From the NCBI GenBank assembly GCA_022494885.1, contig JAGVSM010000934.1, positions 434,001-498,000 of the forward strand: DNA of 64,000 nt, in the 5' to 3' direction. This document shows positions 10,243-23,700 of this stretch, piece after piece. The position numbers were made by a program, and so were the translations under genes. The first letter of the stretch is position 1; every line of letters begins with the position of its first letter. Origin of the DNA: Micrasema longulum. Taxonomy: Eukaryota; Arthropoda; Insecta; Trichoptera; Brachycentridae. Under the pieces are notes generated by a model, which saw only the letters and a list, made by a program, of their open reading frames with translations, did not search any database and was not told where the DNA came from.

Positions 10243-10682
10243 ATAAAATAAAATAAATAAAACAACTTTGTTTTTAACCACTAATTTTTTATTATATTTT
10301 TTTTCCACCGACCAGTTTCAAAGCAAATAAGCTTCTTTGTCAAGGTTTACGTAACTAATGAATTAACTCCTTTTTTTATCATATTCACTAAATACTACAT
10401 GTGGACCCAATAAATCAACTTTTTTTTCCCACAAGGGTGGTAATTTGATAGCAATATTTTCGAAGCTAGACAAGAGAGGACTAAAAGAAATATTGTTTAT
10501 TTGGTTATTAATTATTTTTTCTTATTATTGGGTCCACATGTAGTATTTAGTGAACATGATAAAAAAAGGGAATTAATTCATTAGTTACGTAAACCTTGAC
10601 GAAGAAGCTTATTTGCTTTGAAACCGGTCGGTGGAAAAAAAAAAATTAGTGGTTAAAAACAAAGTTGTTTTATTTATTTTAT
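10243..10682. repeat. Large fold-back (palindromic MITE), arms about 165 bases
   Basis: The left arm runs from AAAATAAAATAAATAAAACA through CTTTGTTTTTAACCACTA, CCACCGACCAGTTTCAAAGC, AAGCTTCTTTGTCAAGG, TTTACGTAACTAATGAATTA and ACTACATGTGGACCCAATAA. The right arm repeats these inverted in the same order up to 10682, with only scattered mismatches. A spacer of about 110 bases separates them. No transposase is present, so it is a non-autonomous element. It lies downstream of S6KL exon 7. Confidence 0.85.
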
Positions 10683-10849
10683 TATAATGAATAACCACAA
10701 AGTTAGTGCTTCAAATATAAACTTTATATTGAATATATGTTTTAAAAAAACCTGTGCTAAGTAAAGTTTGTTTCTTTATTTATTTATTTTATTATTTAAA
10801 TTTTTATTCCAGTAAAATGGCTATAAAGTGCAGAGCCAATTCTACCATA

Positions 10850-10962
10850 TAAACATATAAACATGAACATAAATATAAATATAAACAAAAATATAACAAT
10901 AAACATAAATATAACAATAAACATAAATATAACAATAAACATAAATATAAACATAAAATAAA
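10850..10962 (+). repeat. AT-rich minisatellite
   Basis: Three near-perfect copies of the 18-base unit AACAATAAACATAAATAT occupy about 10895-10946. They are flanked by shorter ATAAATATAAAC variants, consistent with replication slippage. Confidence 0.8.
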
Positions 10963-10979
10963 ATTTTATATTGCAGCAC

Positions 10980-11144
10980 TTATGGTGGTCTTAACATATC
11001 GCGCCATCGCTTGAACAACGGTGATTGGATCCACTCTGCAGTGGCTTGGAGAATTTCGTTATTAGACTTTTTTAGGCGTTCCCATAGGCTCCAGGCTCTT
11101 TGGCGAAGCAAGGCAGCGAAGGTGTTTAATAAATGGTGTCTCAT
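10980..11144 (-). mobile_element. Probable C-terminal fragment of a LINE ORF2 (54 codons)
   Basis: A minus-strand frame opens with ATG and reads on to a stop, with segments LRQRAWSLWERLKKSNN and PLFKRWRDMLRPP. This basic, Trp-rich shape resembles the extreme C-terminus of some non-LTR retrotransposon polyproteins. The base composition differs from the AT-rich flanks. It is not a kinase C-lobe and is unlikely to be an S6KL exon. Confidence 0.35.
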
Positions 11145-11773
11145 ATTTTATTTTTAAATAAACTCATTCTTCTACTAACAACTTTTTTTACTATAGGACC
11201 TCCATTTTATTATAAAGGAATCCTTAAGTGTTTTCAGAACATTATCAAACAAACAAAAAAATATATATAGTAGGTCCGTAATAGGAATAACCTATTACAG
11301 ACCTAATATGGGCATGCAGCTTTGTTATTTATTTATTTACGGACACTGTCCGTTTTGACTATTAAAAAAAATGTTTGTGGTATTAGCTACTATGTTTAAT
11401 TGTATATGAATTTTTTGATTTTGGGGTAGAAAATTAGAGTAGACTATATTGGCAAATACCGTTAAACCACCTTTCCATTGTAACCAAGAACCCGGTTAGT
11501 ACTTCTGGTGTAATGGTGAAAACGGTAGGAAAACAGTGTTGATAACATTTACCAACACCGTTTTCCTAGGAATCCACTTTCTAGTCACCGTTACGACGGC
11601 TGTACACCGCATCACCGTTTACTACGGCCGTCAAGATACGGGCACCTCTGTCCTAAGAAACCCTAGCTTAAGAGTGGTTACACTGTAGCTCCAATTTCTT
11701 ATTTAGAGCAGCTGCGGACAAAATAAAATTGCCATGAGGTGTAGAAAAATAATTAAATAATGTAGGTACTTAC

Positions 11774-14700
11774 CCGATCGGTCAACATTCTGTACATCAC
11801 AATTCCTAATGACCACCAATCGGATGCATGACCATAAGGTTCCCTACCAAGAACTTCAGGTGCTAAAAAAAACAAACTAAAAGTTAATATAACCAAAAAT
11901 AGTACATTTACAAATAAACAAACAACTTAAAATATATTAATTATCATCATCATGGTGCATAGGGTAGTGTATTACACTTCGATTCACAACTGCCAGTCAG
12001 GGACAATGAAATATTTAGGAGAAAAATCTCATTCATAATTTTGTAGCCTCGTGGGAATTGAACCCGGGACTGTGTGCATACTATTAGCTGATTGAAAAAA
12101 TATTGAAACAAAGTAGTGCAAATTCAAAATAAAAAATTTACAAGATTCTTAAAATTATTACAATTTTTAATGGTAAATATTTAGCATTATAATTGTAATA
12201 ATGCTTAAAAAATGTGCGATTTACAATCATCATTCATTCCTTACCATTCACGCAAAGCAATAAGGCTTAATTTATGTAAATGATGTTATAATTAAAAGTA
12301 AAAATTTAATAATTACGTTTCTTCAAATTGCGGGTAGAATTCTTGATGTTGTAAAACACACACTGATGAAATGCGATTAAAATAACATTTTTTATTTATC
12401 GAAGTTTCGGTAAGTTAGTAGAATTCAAATTTGGTAAATTATATAAATTCAGAAATCAATTTTTTTTTGTATAAATTCTAGAACATCTTTTTATGAAAAA
12501 AACAATTTTTTGTGATGCGTTTTGTTTTAACGAGTTTGATATGTCCTCATAAGACCTAAACTCGTCAGAAAATAAATTTTGTTTAGACTGATATTCATTA
12601 GAGCAGAGAACATTTTTGAGAAGGGAATATGTCATTTACAAAGCTTATGACCTGTCATTGGATGATCTTAGTGATAACTTTACAAACTTTGTAACATTCA
12701 ACATTATTTTTATAATAGAAATAAAAGACGAGTGAAAATTTAATCAAAAAATTTGTAATATCCTGTGACCGGTTTCATTGCTTTCGCGAAATCTTTGAGA
12801 CTTGTCACTGGATATTCCAAATTTGTGGATTAAAGCATCACTCGTCTTTTATTTCTATAGTAAATTACAATAAACTTCCATCAAGAATTTTCACTTACAA
12901 ACATAAATGTTTTATTCAACATTTTGCAAATGTTTAATCATCCATGTTACCAAAACACTTCCATCTGTTGACTTTGTTTAATTTTTAATTTAGTTCTACT
13001 TTAGTCCAAAAGTCATGAAATTTAAAAAAGTGTTAAAATGATTAATAACCAATGCTAAAATAATTAATCAATTATTCCCTACAACCTTCACAAGATATGG
13101 GTAAAAATTGAAATACGTTAGCGACCCCCGCTCGGTTGTTAATCCTCACTCCCTATTGTAATACTTGTAGTAATGATATGTGTACTACATAACTAAGAAA
13201 TAACTTACAATCGTCAATTTATTTATTTTTAATATTCATTACACAATTTTTTTTGTATCACAACAGGCCAGGGGGCCAAATTAGAGTGGTGAATTAGAGC
13301 ACAGAACACCCAGACAAGAGTTAAATCACATTTTAATTTATGTGATCTCACCGCAAATCGAATCTGGAATCCACCGGCAACATTTTTTTCAGATTATATC
13401 AAAATAATCATTTTTTCATCATTGATTGAACGCTTAAAAAAACCATTATATTTTTTAAGATTTACATTAAAAATGAGATTTTATAGACAGAGATCAATAT
13501 CTGAGCTTGGTGTATCATTTGAACATGTGCTGAGCGGGCAGATATAGATGTAAAAACACCAGACTTCTATTTTAATATAGAAAATAAGTGATTGTTTTAA
13601 AGCTCGTTTTAAAGTTTTTTTAATGCATGGTTAAGGTCTTGTTTGCAGTTGTCATTTTACAATTAATGAATTAGGAGTGTGTCCAAATGTTAGTAGGAAA
13701 ATACTGTATCTAGCCCCTGGGGATTTTTTAAAATTAATATCTTAACAGACATTTTAAAATTAGTATTATGTTATAATATGTACTGTTGTAATGAAAAATA
13801 TTTTTTGTGGAATCTGGATATGAATCGTGGATAATGGTTTCATAATCAGTCAGTTCCAAAACCGTCCAAAAACATCGCCTATTGCTATCAATTAAAATAA
13901 TTATGCATAAACAGAGAGGTGTAAATTCTTAGGAATTAATACAAAAGTATTGTACTGTTCAAACTTTCTATGAATGACGACTACATTCAGGGGTGGTATT
14001 CTGAATAGTATAACGCACGTAAAGAGCACTTTTTTGGCGCATTTTAAGTAATAAATACGCAATAACAAAGAATCGATACATATCATGACGGTATAAAGTA
14101 AAATTGATATTTATGTAGGAAAATGTATATATTTGTATGAAAATTTAATGTATCTTTGTCGGTAACCTGTAAAACCTGACTGTTTAGAAAAAAAAGTGTA
14201 CACATATTCTATTTTTCATACAGAAAACTTAATTTTATTTTGTGGATAAAATTGAAGATAAATGTTAAGTTCTCATTGTAATACGGGCCCAGGAGTCGAG
14301 TCGATTAACTCCAAAGTCAAACAACTATCAATTAATTTTTCCAAAAAAATTTTTTTTTAATTAATGTTGTTAAATAGGTAAATTTGTTTGTGTGAAAAGA
14401 AAGGTTTATATTACTGTTTTTTTTATATATTATTCTTTGTGTAGTGTTATCATCGGCTTTTTTAATAAAAATTACAGCTCTGATAGTGATCAGAATAAGC
14501 TGATTCCACTGATTCCACATAAAAGTACATATGTATTATATTTCTAGTTTTCATATATTTCATGTTACTTCACAACATGAATGAAGTATACCCATGCACA
14601 AGACATGCCATGCCTACATGGGATTATTTTGTTTATTCTAATGTGAAAAAATGCATAGTAATAAAATACATTTATAAATATAGTTTGTAATTTACCAAAA

Positions 14701-17700
14701 ATGTTAAGTCATATTTATAACTGTAAATTTATATTTTTTAATAAAATAAAATATTATCATCGAACTTTCGTTAATAAAGGTTTGAATACTTAGTAAATGA
14801 ACAGATGCAAAAAAATCATGAATATGGGCATTCAAGTACAGACAAAATGGAGAATAATAAAGTAGTTAAGTGAGTGCTCAAATCCACAAATGGCAGGTCA
14901 TAAACCCTTCATGACCTGCCATGAGTGGATTTAAGCTAGAAATAACCCGTACTTCCATATTCCTTGCTATGAAAAAACTGTTTCTATTGAAATATCAATC
15001 TACATTGTTTACACCATGTTTATACAATCGTGACAACCAATGTCAAAGATTTAACAGAATGATCAGCGTATCGTTACGCCGGTAATATCTGATGAGTAAA
15101 ATTACCAAAGTTTTACAGGATAAAACTGCCATTGTGTGATTAAGTTTTTAAAATGTTTTGATACTGGATTACATTGATAACTCAATAATTATTGCTCCAT
15201 GAAAAAAATTACCGATCGATGTGCATTTTTTTCCTCATTAAAAGCTTATCCTAAAATAATGATACTTAACAGGTATTACCAGCGCAGACAGCATAAAAAA
15301 TAAAACGAAAATCAAATATTTACCATATTTAATTAGATAAATCTTTTATATACATTTTCATTTGTTACATTTGTCATAGACAATAATATTAATGGAGAGT
15401 AAGGGCAGGGAAACTGAAGATAACTTATGATTCTTGTATCACAGCCATTTTAACAGTTTCTATTAGCTTACATTAGACTATGATAGTGCACTAATATCTG
15501 CAAATCCAACTTACTCACATCAAACCTTGATCCATTAATAAAATAATATTAAAAACAATTACATAACACAACAATCACATAATTAAACTTATTGCAAAAC
15601 CTGTATCACCATAAGTAGGTATTCTGTTCATTGAAAAAATTAATATACTTAAACATTGGTTAATCGCTGCAAGAAATCACTATTAACATAATTACCATCA
15701 TCGTGGCGCACATTGGGCACCATTTGTGATAGGTGAGGTGTGTAGATAACAAAAAAAGGTTCTAATAGGGTGGAAAAACGTGTACAAATAAATAAAATAT
15801 TCTGAAGGTGAATAATAAAAAAAACAATGAAACCTATTAGATACTTTGTACACAAAATATCATATACCGGTATCGCTCAGTCAAGACCATGAAACTCAGT
15901 AACATTTGTAAAATAATAAAAAATAAATCCACATCCAATGGTGCATAGGGCACTGCATTTCATTTTATTATATAAATTTAAATAAACATATAATAAAAAC
16001 TGAAAATCGTAAATAACTAAAGTTGAGGTTTACATATTATTTAACACATTACAAGCTCTCCGAGTGAGCAGACGGCTCCTGTTTAAGGGGAGGTGATTTA
16101 CTTTTTTATTTTTACATTTTCAAAATAGATATAGTAAAAATGTTTAGTTGTGGATAAAGGAATAATGATAATGATGTTATTGGTAATGGTCTAAGTCTGA
16201 GGCACATTTTTTCATGCAATTTTTTTAGGTTAGTTTCACCCAATTCAATTAATTTCCTAATACGATTTCAAAATCAATTGATTTTAGGAACATAAGCATC
16301 TAAATTGCAAGTATTTTCAGATTTGATTAATTTTCACTTAGTCACTTCTTGCAGTCAAGTAATGGTATTACATAAATATATGTAATCGCAAATTTGTTAT
16401 GCATATTAAAATTACAGTGATTTTAATTTATTAGATTACGTAGTAATAATTCTCATATTGAGAAAATTTACTGGGGAAATACTCTTATGTATTTGGTTAA
16501 TATGATTTTTCTCTTATTCATAAAATTACCTGAACAATGCAAAACAAATTATGGTTGAAAGAGTTTTATGTATTTCATACAAAATGATTTATATTTTTAT
16601 TAAAAACTGCATTTTACTTGCTTTTAAAGAAATTTGAAAATAAATAACACATTTAAGAGGATAAAGTTTCTATTACTTTGTTAAAACCACTATCATTATA
16701 TCGTTATTAATAACAATGTTTTGCTATTGAAATTTACAAATTTCTAGCATCTTAAAATGTTCTACGTATGTTTGCATGTATCATAAACATGTTATTTTTT
16801 TTGTTGATAAATGCAAATAAAACAATGAATTATTTAAGTAGTATTTGCATTAATGAAATAAATAATTACTTATAAAGTTGCAATATCTGTTAATTTGAAA
16901 ATCAAATTTGAATGTAATTTGACAAAATCGGAATGAATTCAAATTGAACATCATTTAACAATCAATGGGCAGTCATGGTTACATATATTATTCATTTGAA
17001 ACTGTGTTAGGGGTGGATTTTCATTAATAATCCTACAGATCAGCAAAATAGAGGAATATTTTCATTAATTTTAGCTGAGAATGTGAAATTGTCTTCTTTC
17101 ATAAAAATAATATTTATAAAAAACTTGACTCAAGCCATATAGAAAATATAGACTTGAACAAAATAAATTTTTGAAAAAGGCCAAAACATTTATATATTTT
17201 ATCCACCCTTAAATACAAAATAAATCATGTCTTTCTTTTAAGTCACGGTAAAAAAAAAAATATAAACGCAAGTTGTAAACTCGCTTAATTTAACAGTTCC
17301 TCAATGTCTTAATACATACTTACGTACGTATATTATATATGTTTTTTTATATAAAATATTATTCGACTTCATAAAAAGTCATAAGGCAGAACGTTGTTGA
17401 TTAAAAACTACTTTACAAACATTTTGAAATACCGTAATACGTTTATGTATGTAAACACTATTTTATTTTTGTACAAACACAAAATATAATATACAGCTAA
17501 ACTATGCAAAGTTACAAAAATACAAAACACGAAATTCAATATTTATGCACATAAATTATGTACATTATGCCTATTTATAATATGCCTATAATATAGCGAC
17601 ACTTCCAAAGGAAATAAAATGTGCATACAATATTATTGATTTTATATTAATGGAGAAAATCTCTATGGTATTATAAAATTTATTGTGTATTTTATTATTA

Positions 17701-20700
17701 ATTAAAATAGATGATTAAATAGTGATGTATCAATATAATTGTCTACTGTTTACAAAATTAAATATTATGTAAATCAATTTTACGTAATGTTTGAACTCTC
17801 AAAATCACAAGTAATTGAATAAAAAATCCAATGATTTCAAATTACTCAATAATGTAATATGTACAAGTGAACAAAGGTTATTTTTTCGTTGAAAATGTCA
17901 AAAAATAAATTTAAAATATCGATGGTCAACCGCCAAATTATCTAAACCAACAGTTTTGGTCAAAAATACTTTTAAACGCTTAGCTACATTTAGAAAAATA
18001 AAATAAAGTCATAAAATAACCTATTGATTATTATTATAAATAAAAATATTTTTATTAATTTCACGTGGAAAATCCACAAAACGTTGGTTGGCTGTCAACC
18101 ATCTAAATTGATATTCATTCTTAATGGAAAATTAAATATTAAAAATAATTTGAATATATTAATTTGGTTTAAAAATATTATAAAAGCCACCGATTTAAAA
18201 AAATAATATTTTAATTTAGCAACAATTTTGTATTGTTGATTAAATACAAACATAGAAATATGATGTGAACCTATTTTTATTTTTGCTAAATGAGGATTAT
18301 AGATACAAAATAATGTTTGGCCAAAAAACTAGTTCTAAGTGAATTCAGAATCTTATGATGCATGTAGGGAACTAAGTTGTGCAATAAAAGGTGCCGTGAA
18401 TGATCCGTATTTCGGAACATTGACTTCATATTCCGGAAATGTGATTTTTGGATGTTGAAATAATTTCTATACAATACATTATCTTTGCTTCAATTATTAT
18501 TGAGTTTGTTTCATATTTCTTATTGCTAAATATAATTAACTGAGCGTGAGAACAAACACATTATTATTGCAGGACATTTATATAATAATCATTCCATAAA
18601 CAAAACTGAAATTGGTTACATAAATCTTGGAAAACTGAACATAAATATAAGTATATTTCAAAATATTCAGGTAAACGTATCCATCGCTTTAAGAATGTTA
18701 AAATTGAATATGAATCGTATCGTAAATAATTTAACGAAACATTTATCACCGTGTCCACTTTAAAGTTAAGTATCACAGAATTATGACTCCAATGTAAAGT
18801 ATAAAATAATGTGTATCTAACTTCCACTGTTTCAACTTTCCGAAATAAGGAAAATAGACAATTGTCTCGTAACGTTCAAAGTGCGGGTATTCCCTATCAC
18901 AATGCCAATGTTTCGCGAATTAATTTCTTCATTGTATTTCCTACTGAAGAAGCCGGGGGTCCGGCGAGACTATAGTTTATCTTGAAGAGATACGGTTGTA
19001 CGTCTTCGTAAGACGTATCGAATATAAGATCCACGTCAGACTGTATGGGAACTTTAGGGACGTATTCGTGTTTATTCATAACTTCGGTGATATAGAATAC
19101 TTTATCCTGCAACATTTCACCCACTTTCTCCCTACAGACTTGGCGCTCGTCTTCGCCGTGCAGTTCTATTAGCTCCAGGCGCACCGTCCAGACTTCCCAA
19201 GGAATACACTCAGGCTGAAAGGGCCAGCGATTCCTTTTCTTTTGGAAGAACTCCAAACTGATTTGCCCGGTAGCCGCTCCGTCTTTGCTCCTCAGTAATT
19301 CCGAGAAACCGGAAATTTCTTTTTTAACATTTCGATCCAGTTTTGGAGAAGAGCAGCAGACATAGGTGAAGTCGATGAAGTCACAATCTACATCCATGTA
19401 CCCCAGAGTTCCGATGGAATAATTTCCTTCCAAAGTGTACAAGAACTTTCCAAAAGATCTATGGAATAAGACTGTATGGAATATGCTTGCAACGGCTTCA
19501 TCCACCTGCCTGCCCTCCATCGTCAAGGAGAACACTTGGGATCGAGCGTTCATTTTAAAATCTGTTTTAAACTCTTTGATCAAATATCGTACTTTGTTTT
19601 GGCATATAACAAAGTTCCCATGTCATATACTTAATCATCGAGAATTAGTATTAAAATTAATAACTACAGTAGACATAGAATAAACTATTAAGTATGCAAA
19701 AGATAAGATAAAAATTGTACACTGTAAGGAAACATGAATATATTCAGGTTTAAAAGGTGTATCAGAATGATCCCGTACCCATGTAGCGAAGAGTTCCACA
19801 AAGTGTTGTGGTTCGGCAACCAAACTTTAACCATTTAGAAAGACCAAAGTCGATTAGCTGGATATGACCGAGTGCATTAAGAAGAAGATTTTCCGGCTTC
19901 AGATCTCGGTAAACAACTCCAGCATTGTGAAGAAAATCTGAAATAAATCATGTTTTGTAAATAGAAAATAAAAAAGTATAACGAACATTAACAAACAATA
20001 AAAACAATGCGATGATGATGGGTGCCGTATCTTTAATTTTAATTTTTCAGAGTTGCCATTTTATTAGTTCTAAACAATTCAATTTTAACTTTTTTACATA
20101 ATTATTCCCTATTTTATGGTGACTGTGAAAAGAAATATTGATTAATCAATAAATAGTATTCCCAATACTTAAAAGAAAATACCAATCAATTAGACAACTC
20201 TTTTTTCATTTTTTTTTCAGTTTTAAAGTAAATGTCACTTAACAGATATAATGACAATATTCCAAAGACAATGTATCTCACCTAAAGCAAGTGCGATTTC
20301 AGCAACATAAAGCCGAACTAATTCTTCCGGAAGGATACAATATTTCTCAAGTAATTGCAGCAGTTCACCTCCCGGTATGTAATCTGTCACTGGAAAATAA
20401 AATTAAGATGAGATCAGTATAATGTTTCGGGTATAATCGAATTGTTGTAGACAAATTAACGGTAGAATTTAACACTCAAAGACATTCATACTACTACTTA
20501 CAAAGACAAAAATAAAAAACACACAGAGAAAAACATTACAATTTTCGTGTACCAAAATTATATAACCAGCGTGTGAATTGAATAACAAAATATTTAAAAC
20601 TCTAAATTATTTGTTCTTTGCTATATATTAAACATTTAATTTACAATAAAATATGACCACTTACATCAATACAAAATTGTTGAAAAGAAAATTAAATGTA

Positions 20701-23700
20701 GGTATAAATTGGACATTTCAGAAACTGCCTTTAGACCAGTGATTTTTTTTTTTTATTCAGGAAAACATACAGTCCAATTTCCATAATTTTAAAGTGTAAA
20801 AAACTAACTTAATTTCAATGGACTAATAAAATGTTCATAATTATATTACAAGCTAGGGTTATTGATTAACTATATTTATTATAATTACACAAATAATATT
20901 TTGACTAGAAATAAAAGTAATTTAAAAATATCATTTAAAATATGCTCAAGTGATTACAAGAAAAAACAATATTTAAAGCAACCCAAAACTAACAGGTAAA
21001 AAGGCCTTGATATTTAAGGCTGTGTGAGGACAAGCACTCTTAGAATCATTTGGTTGGGATGTTTTGAACCACCCCCCCCCCCATATTCCCCTGACTTAGC
21101 GCCCTGACATTATCATATTTTCACCACCCTGAAGGCACACATGGGTGGAATTAAATAAACGACCGACGAGCACGTGCAGAAAGAGGTTCTGAAGTAAGGG
21201 AAGGAGCTGACGGGAAAGTTCTTTGAGGAGGGCATAAAAAAGCTTATGCCACAACTCATCACACGCATTGAACGGGATGGCGATTATGTGGAAAAATAGT
21301 CAAAAGGTGTATTAACAATATCCCGTAAAAAAAAATTCAAAAACCCTTTTCATAAAAAAATATATAAAAATCTAGTACACTTACTTTCTGAACTTGCCCC
21401 GTATCAGTAATTTAAATATAAGAATTAAATTGTTTAAATTGTTGTCATTATTTCGTATTTACTGCATTTTGTGATTACCTACTGTATTGTATAGGACTCG
21501 TCCCACATTATTCATTCGATGTGTATCAGTTAAATTTAAAAAATAAAATGCTTTTTTTTCTTCAGAATACGGTTTTGAAATTTAACATACTAAAAAAAAA
21601 TTAAAAAAAACAATTTATATCATTTCGTCATTTGAATTTAACAAAAAGGTTTCTAACTTTTTACTAAGCTCTTTATTGTACCATTTTTAATACAATTTAC
21701 AAGTTTTAAGCAAATATACTATTTTCATACTTACGCACCCATACAAACGCACCCTCTCCCTCTTTCATTCCCACACGCACATGTATCCTCTCCCTCATTC
21801 ATTCACGCATACACACATTCACATACACATGAATACAAACGTCACACAAATACAATTACTAAACTTTTTTTCTTATATATTATGTGTCATTATATTTACA
21901 GTGGATTTTTTTAATTGGCTTTAGTATTTTTAAGATTTTTCTAATTATTTTGTTTATGTAATAGCTGTAAAAATCCCAAATAAAATGAAATAAAATAAAT
22001 AAAATAAAATAAAATAGATAAGAATAGAAAACATGCTCAAATGCGCAAAAACATTTTAAAAAAGAAAAGTGTATATTTTAAGTAATTAAAAATATAACAG
22101 TCAAAAAGCAATTATAAAAGAAATTAAAGTTAGTTTTTAAAAACAACAATACAAAAAAAAAATACCATATAAAAGAATAACAAATTAATGCGTACAATTA
22201 GACGTGGCTATATTCACGAAAAATGTATGGAAGTTCAAAAAAAATTGTAATTAAAAATATACACACATCAGTGGCGTGCGGTGACTTTTGAAACTGGGCA
22301 TGCGGTCATAAGAAGGTATAAAACAAATTAGAATCCAAAAAAAAAAAAACTTCTTTTTACATTATTATTATTAACTTTTGTTCTTTTTTTAAATAAAGAA
22401 ATATTTGCGTTCTTATGATTAACCAAATATTTAATTTTGAGGGCCATTTTCAACAAGTTGTAAATAACTCACTATTAGAAAATGGGAATCAAGTTGGGGT
22501 AGAGTGGGATTCGAATCACGAACCTTTGATCTGTGAGTCCGAGATACTAGCCACAGGACCACAACTTGATTATTTGATAAACATAATATTGTATGCTTTA
22601 GAACAGCAGTTTCCATTTTTTGTCTATGGAACCTTAATTATTATTGGTCACTTTTTTTGTGGAACCCCATCTCGATAGTAAAAAGGTGACAGACAAAAAT
22701 AAAACCCGTGAAACAAAATAGCGAATTTCTCAGATAAGTTCAAAGTCTTATACTAAGGGGTAGGCAGAGAGGATAGATCGGTTCGTCAGTCGGCTGCGGT
22801 CAGCCGTGATGCGCGGTTGGTTGTTGCCGATTTTAGGGGTGATTACGTTTCTTAATTACGTCAATAATCTATGATTAAAATACTTGATGTTTTTTTATTT
22901 TTATTATTTTAAATCTTGAAATAGGGCACATATGAACATATTCTTATGTGAGATCTAATAATAAGAGTGTACATATATTTCATTTACAAGTTATGTACCT
23001 ACTACCTACATAGTTTTCCAGTATTAAAGGCATGCGCCGCATGTATCGCATGTATGGACGACACGCCACTGATACACATATGTATTTCTTTGATTAAATT
23101 AGTGTATATTTTGTCGGATTTCATAAATAAATGAAAAAAGAAACATGTGAGTAAATTTTATAAAGAAATATTAAATTCTATGCCTTGAGAATTTATGATT
23201 TGGTTGGTTAAAAATATTAAGTTACCAATGTATAATCTCTTCCGACTCTGCCACTTGAGGGAACAGTTGACTATGAAAGGGTTGTGCCCACAAACCTCTT
23301 GTATGTGCACTTCATCCTTCACTTGCTTCACACAATTTTCGGAGATAATCTGTGAAAATAAATATAATTTGTTTATTTATAACATACACAAAATTATAAT
23401 TTATACTAAGTTGCTTTGACTATCTAACTAGGGTTATTTACCCCGTTCGAAGACAGTAAAAAAAAAAACACTTATCAATATATAGAAACAGTTATAAAGA
23501 TAGTGGACAAAGTGAAAAACAAAGTAAAAAATGTAGTAAAAACATAGTAAAGAAAGGTAATAAATGTAGTGAAAACATAGTAAAAAATGTAGTGAAAACA
23601 TATCAAAGAACATTAAATATATATATACATATAAATATTTTTAAACTCAGTAAAATGCGAAGTAAAAACAGAATACATAGTAAGAAACATTTTTAAAGTC

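Larger units (their letters stand above)
8723..11773. other. Presumed S6KL intron, repeat-rich
   Basis: Apart from the fold-back repeats, minisatellite and LINE scrap listed separately, this is AT-rich sequence. A GC-richer patch at 8815-8935 and an inverted GAAAACGGT motif pair near 11515-11575 were noted without a coding call. I searched the minus strand for kinase subdomains X-XI and found none. Confidence 0.45.
11863..18896. other. Large S6KL intron, AT-rich
   Basis: Besides the SINE and fold-back pieces listed, only AT-rich sequence with spurious short frames was seen (for example 13901-14086, 14332-14520, 15649-15855, 18024-18206). A fragment at 15930-15960 carries the SINE A motif ATGGTGCATAGGGCACTGC. 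Confidence 0.5.

Noticed and set aside
22415..22678. Open frames of 87 and 61 codons on opposite strands
   Set aside because: They coincide with a SINE family B copy; the peptide translates its tRNA-like head.
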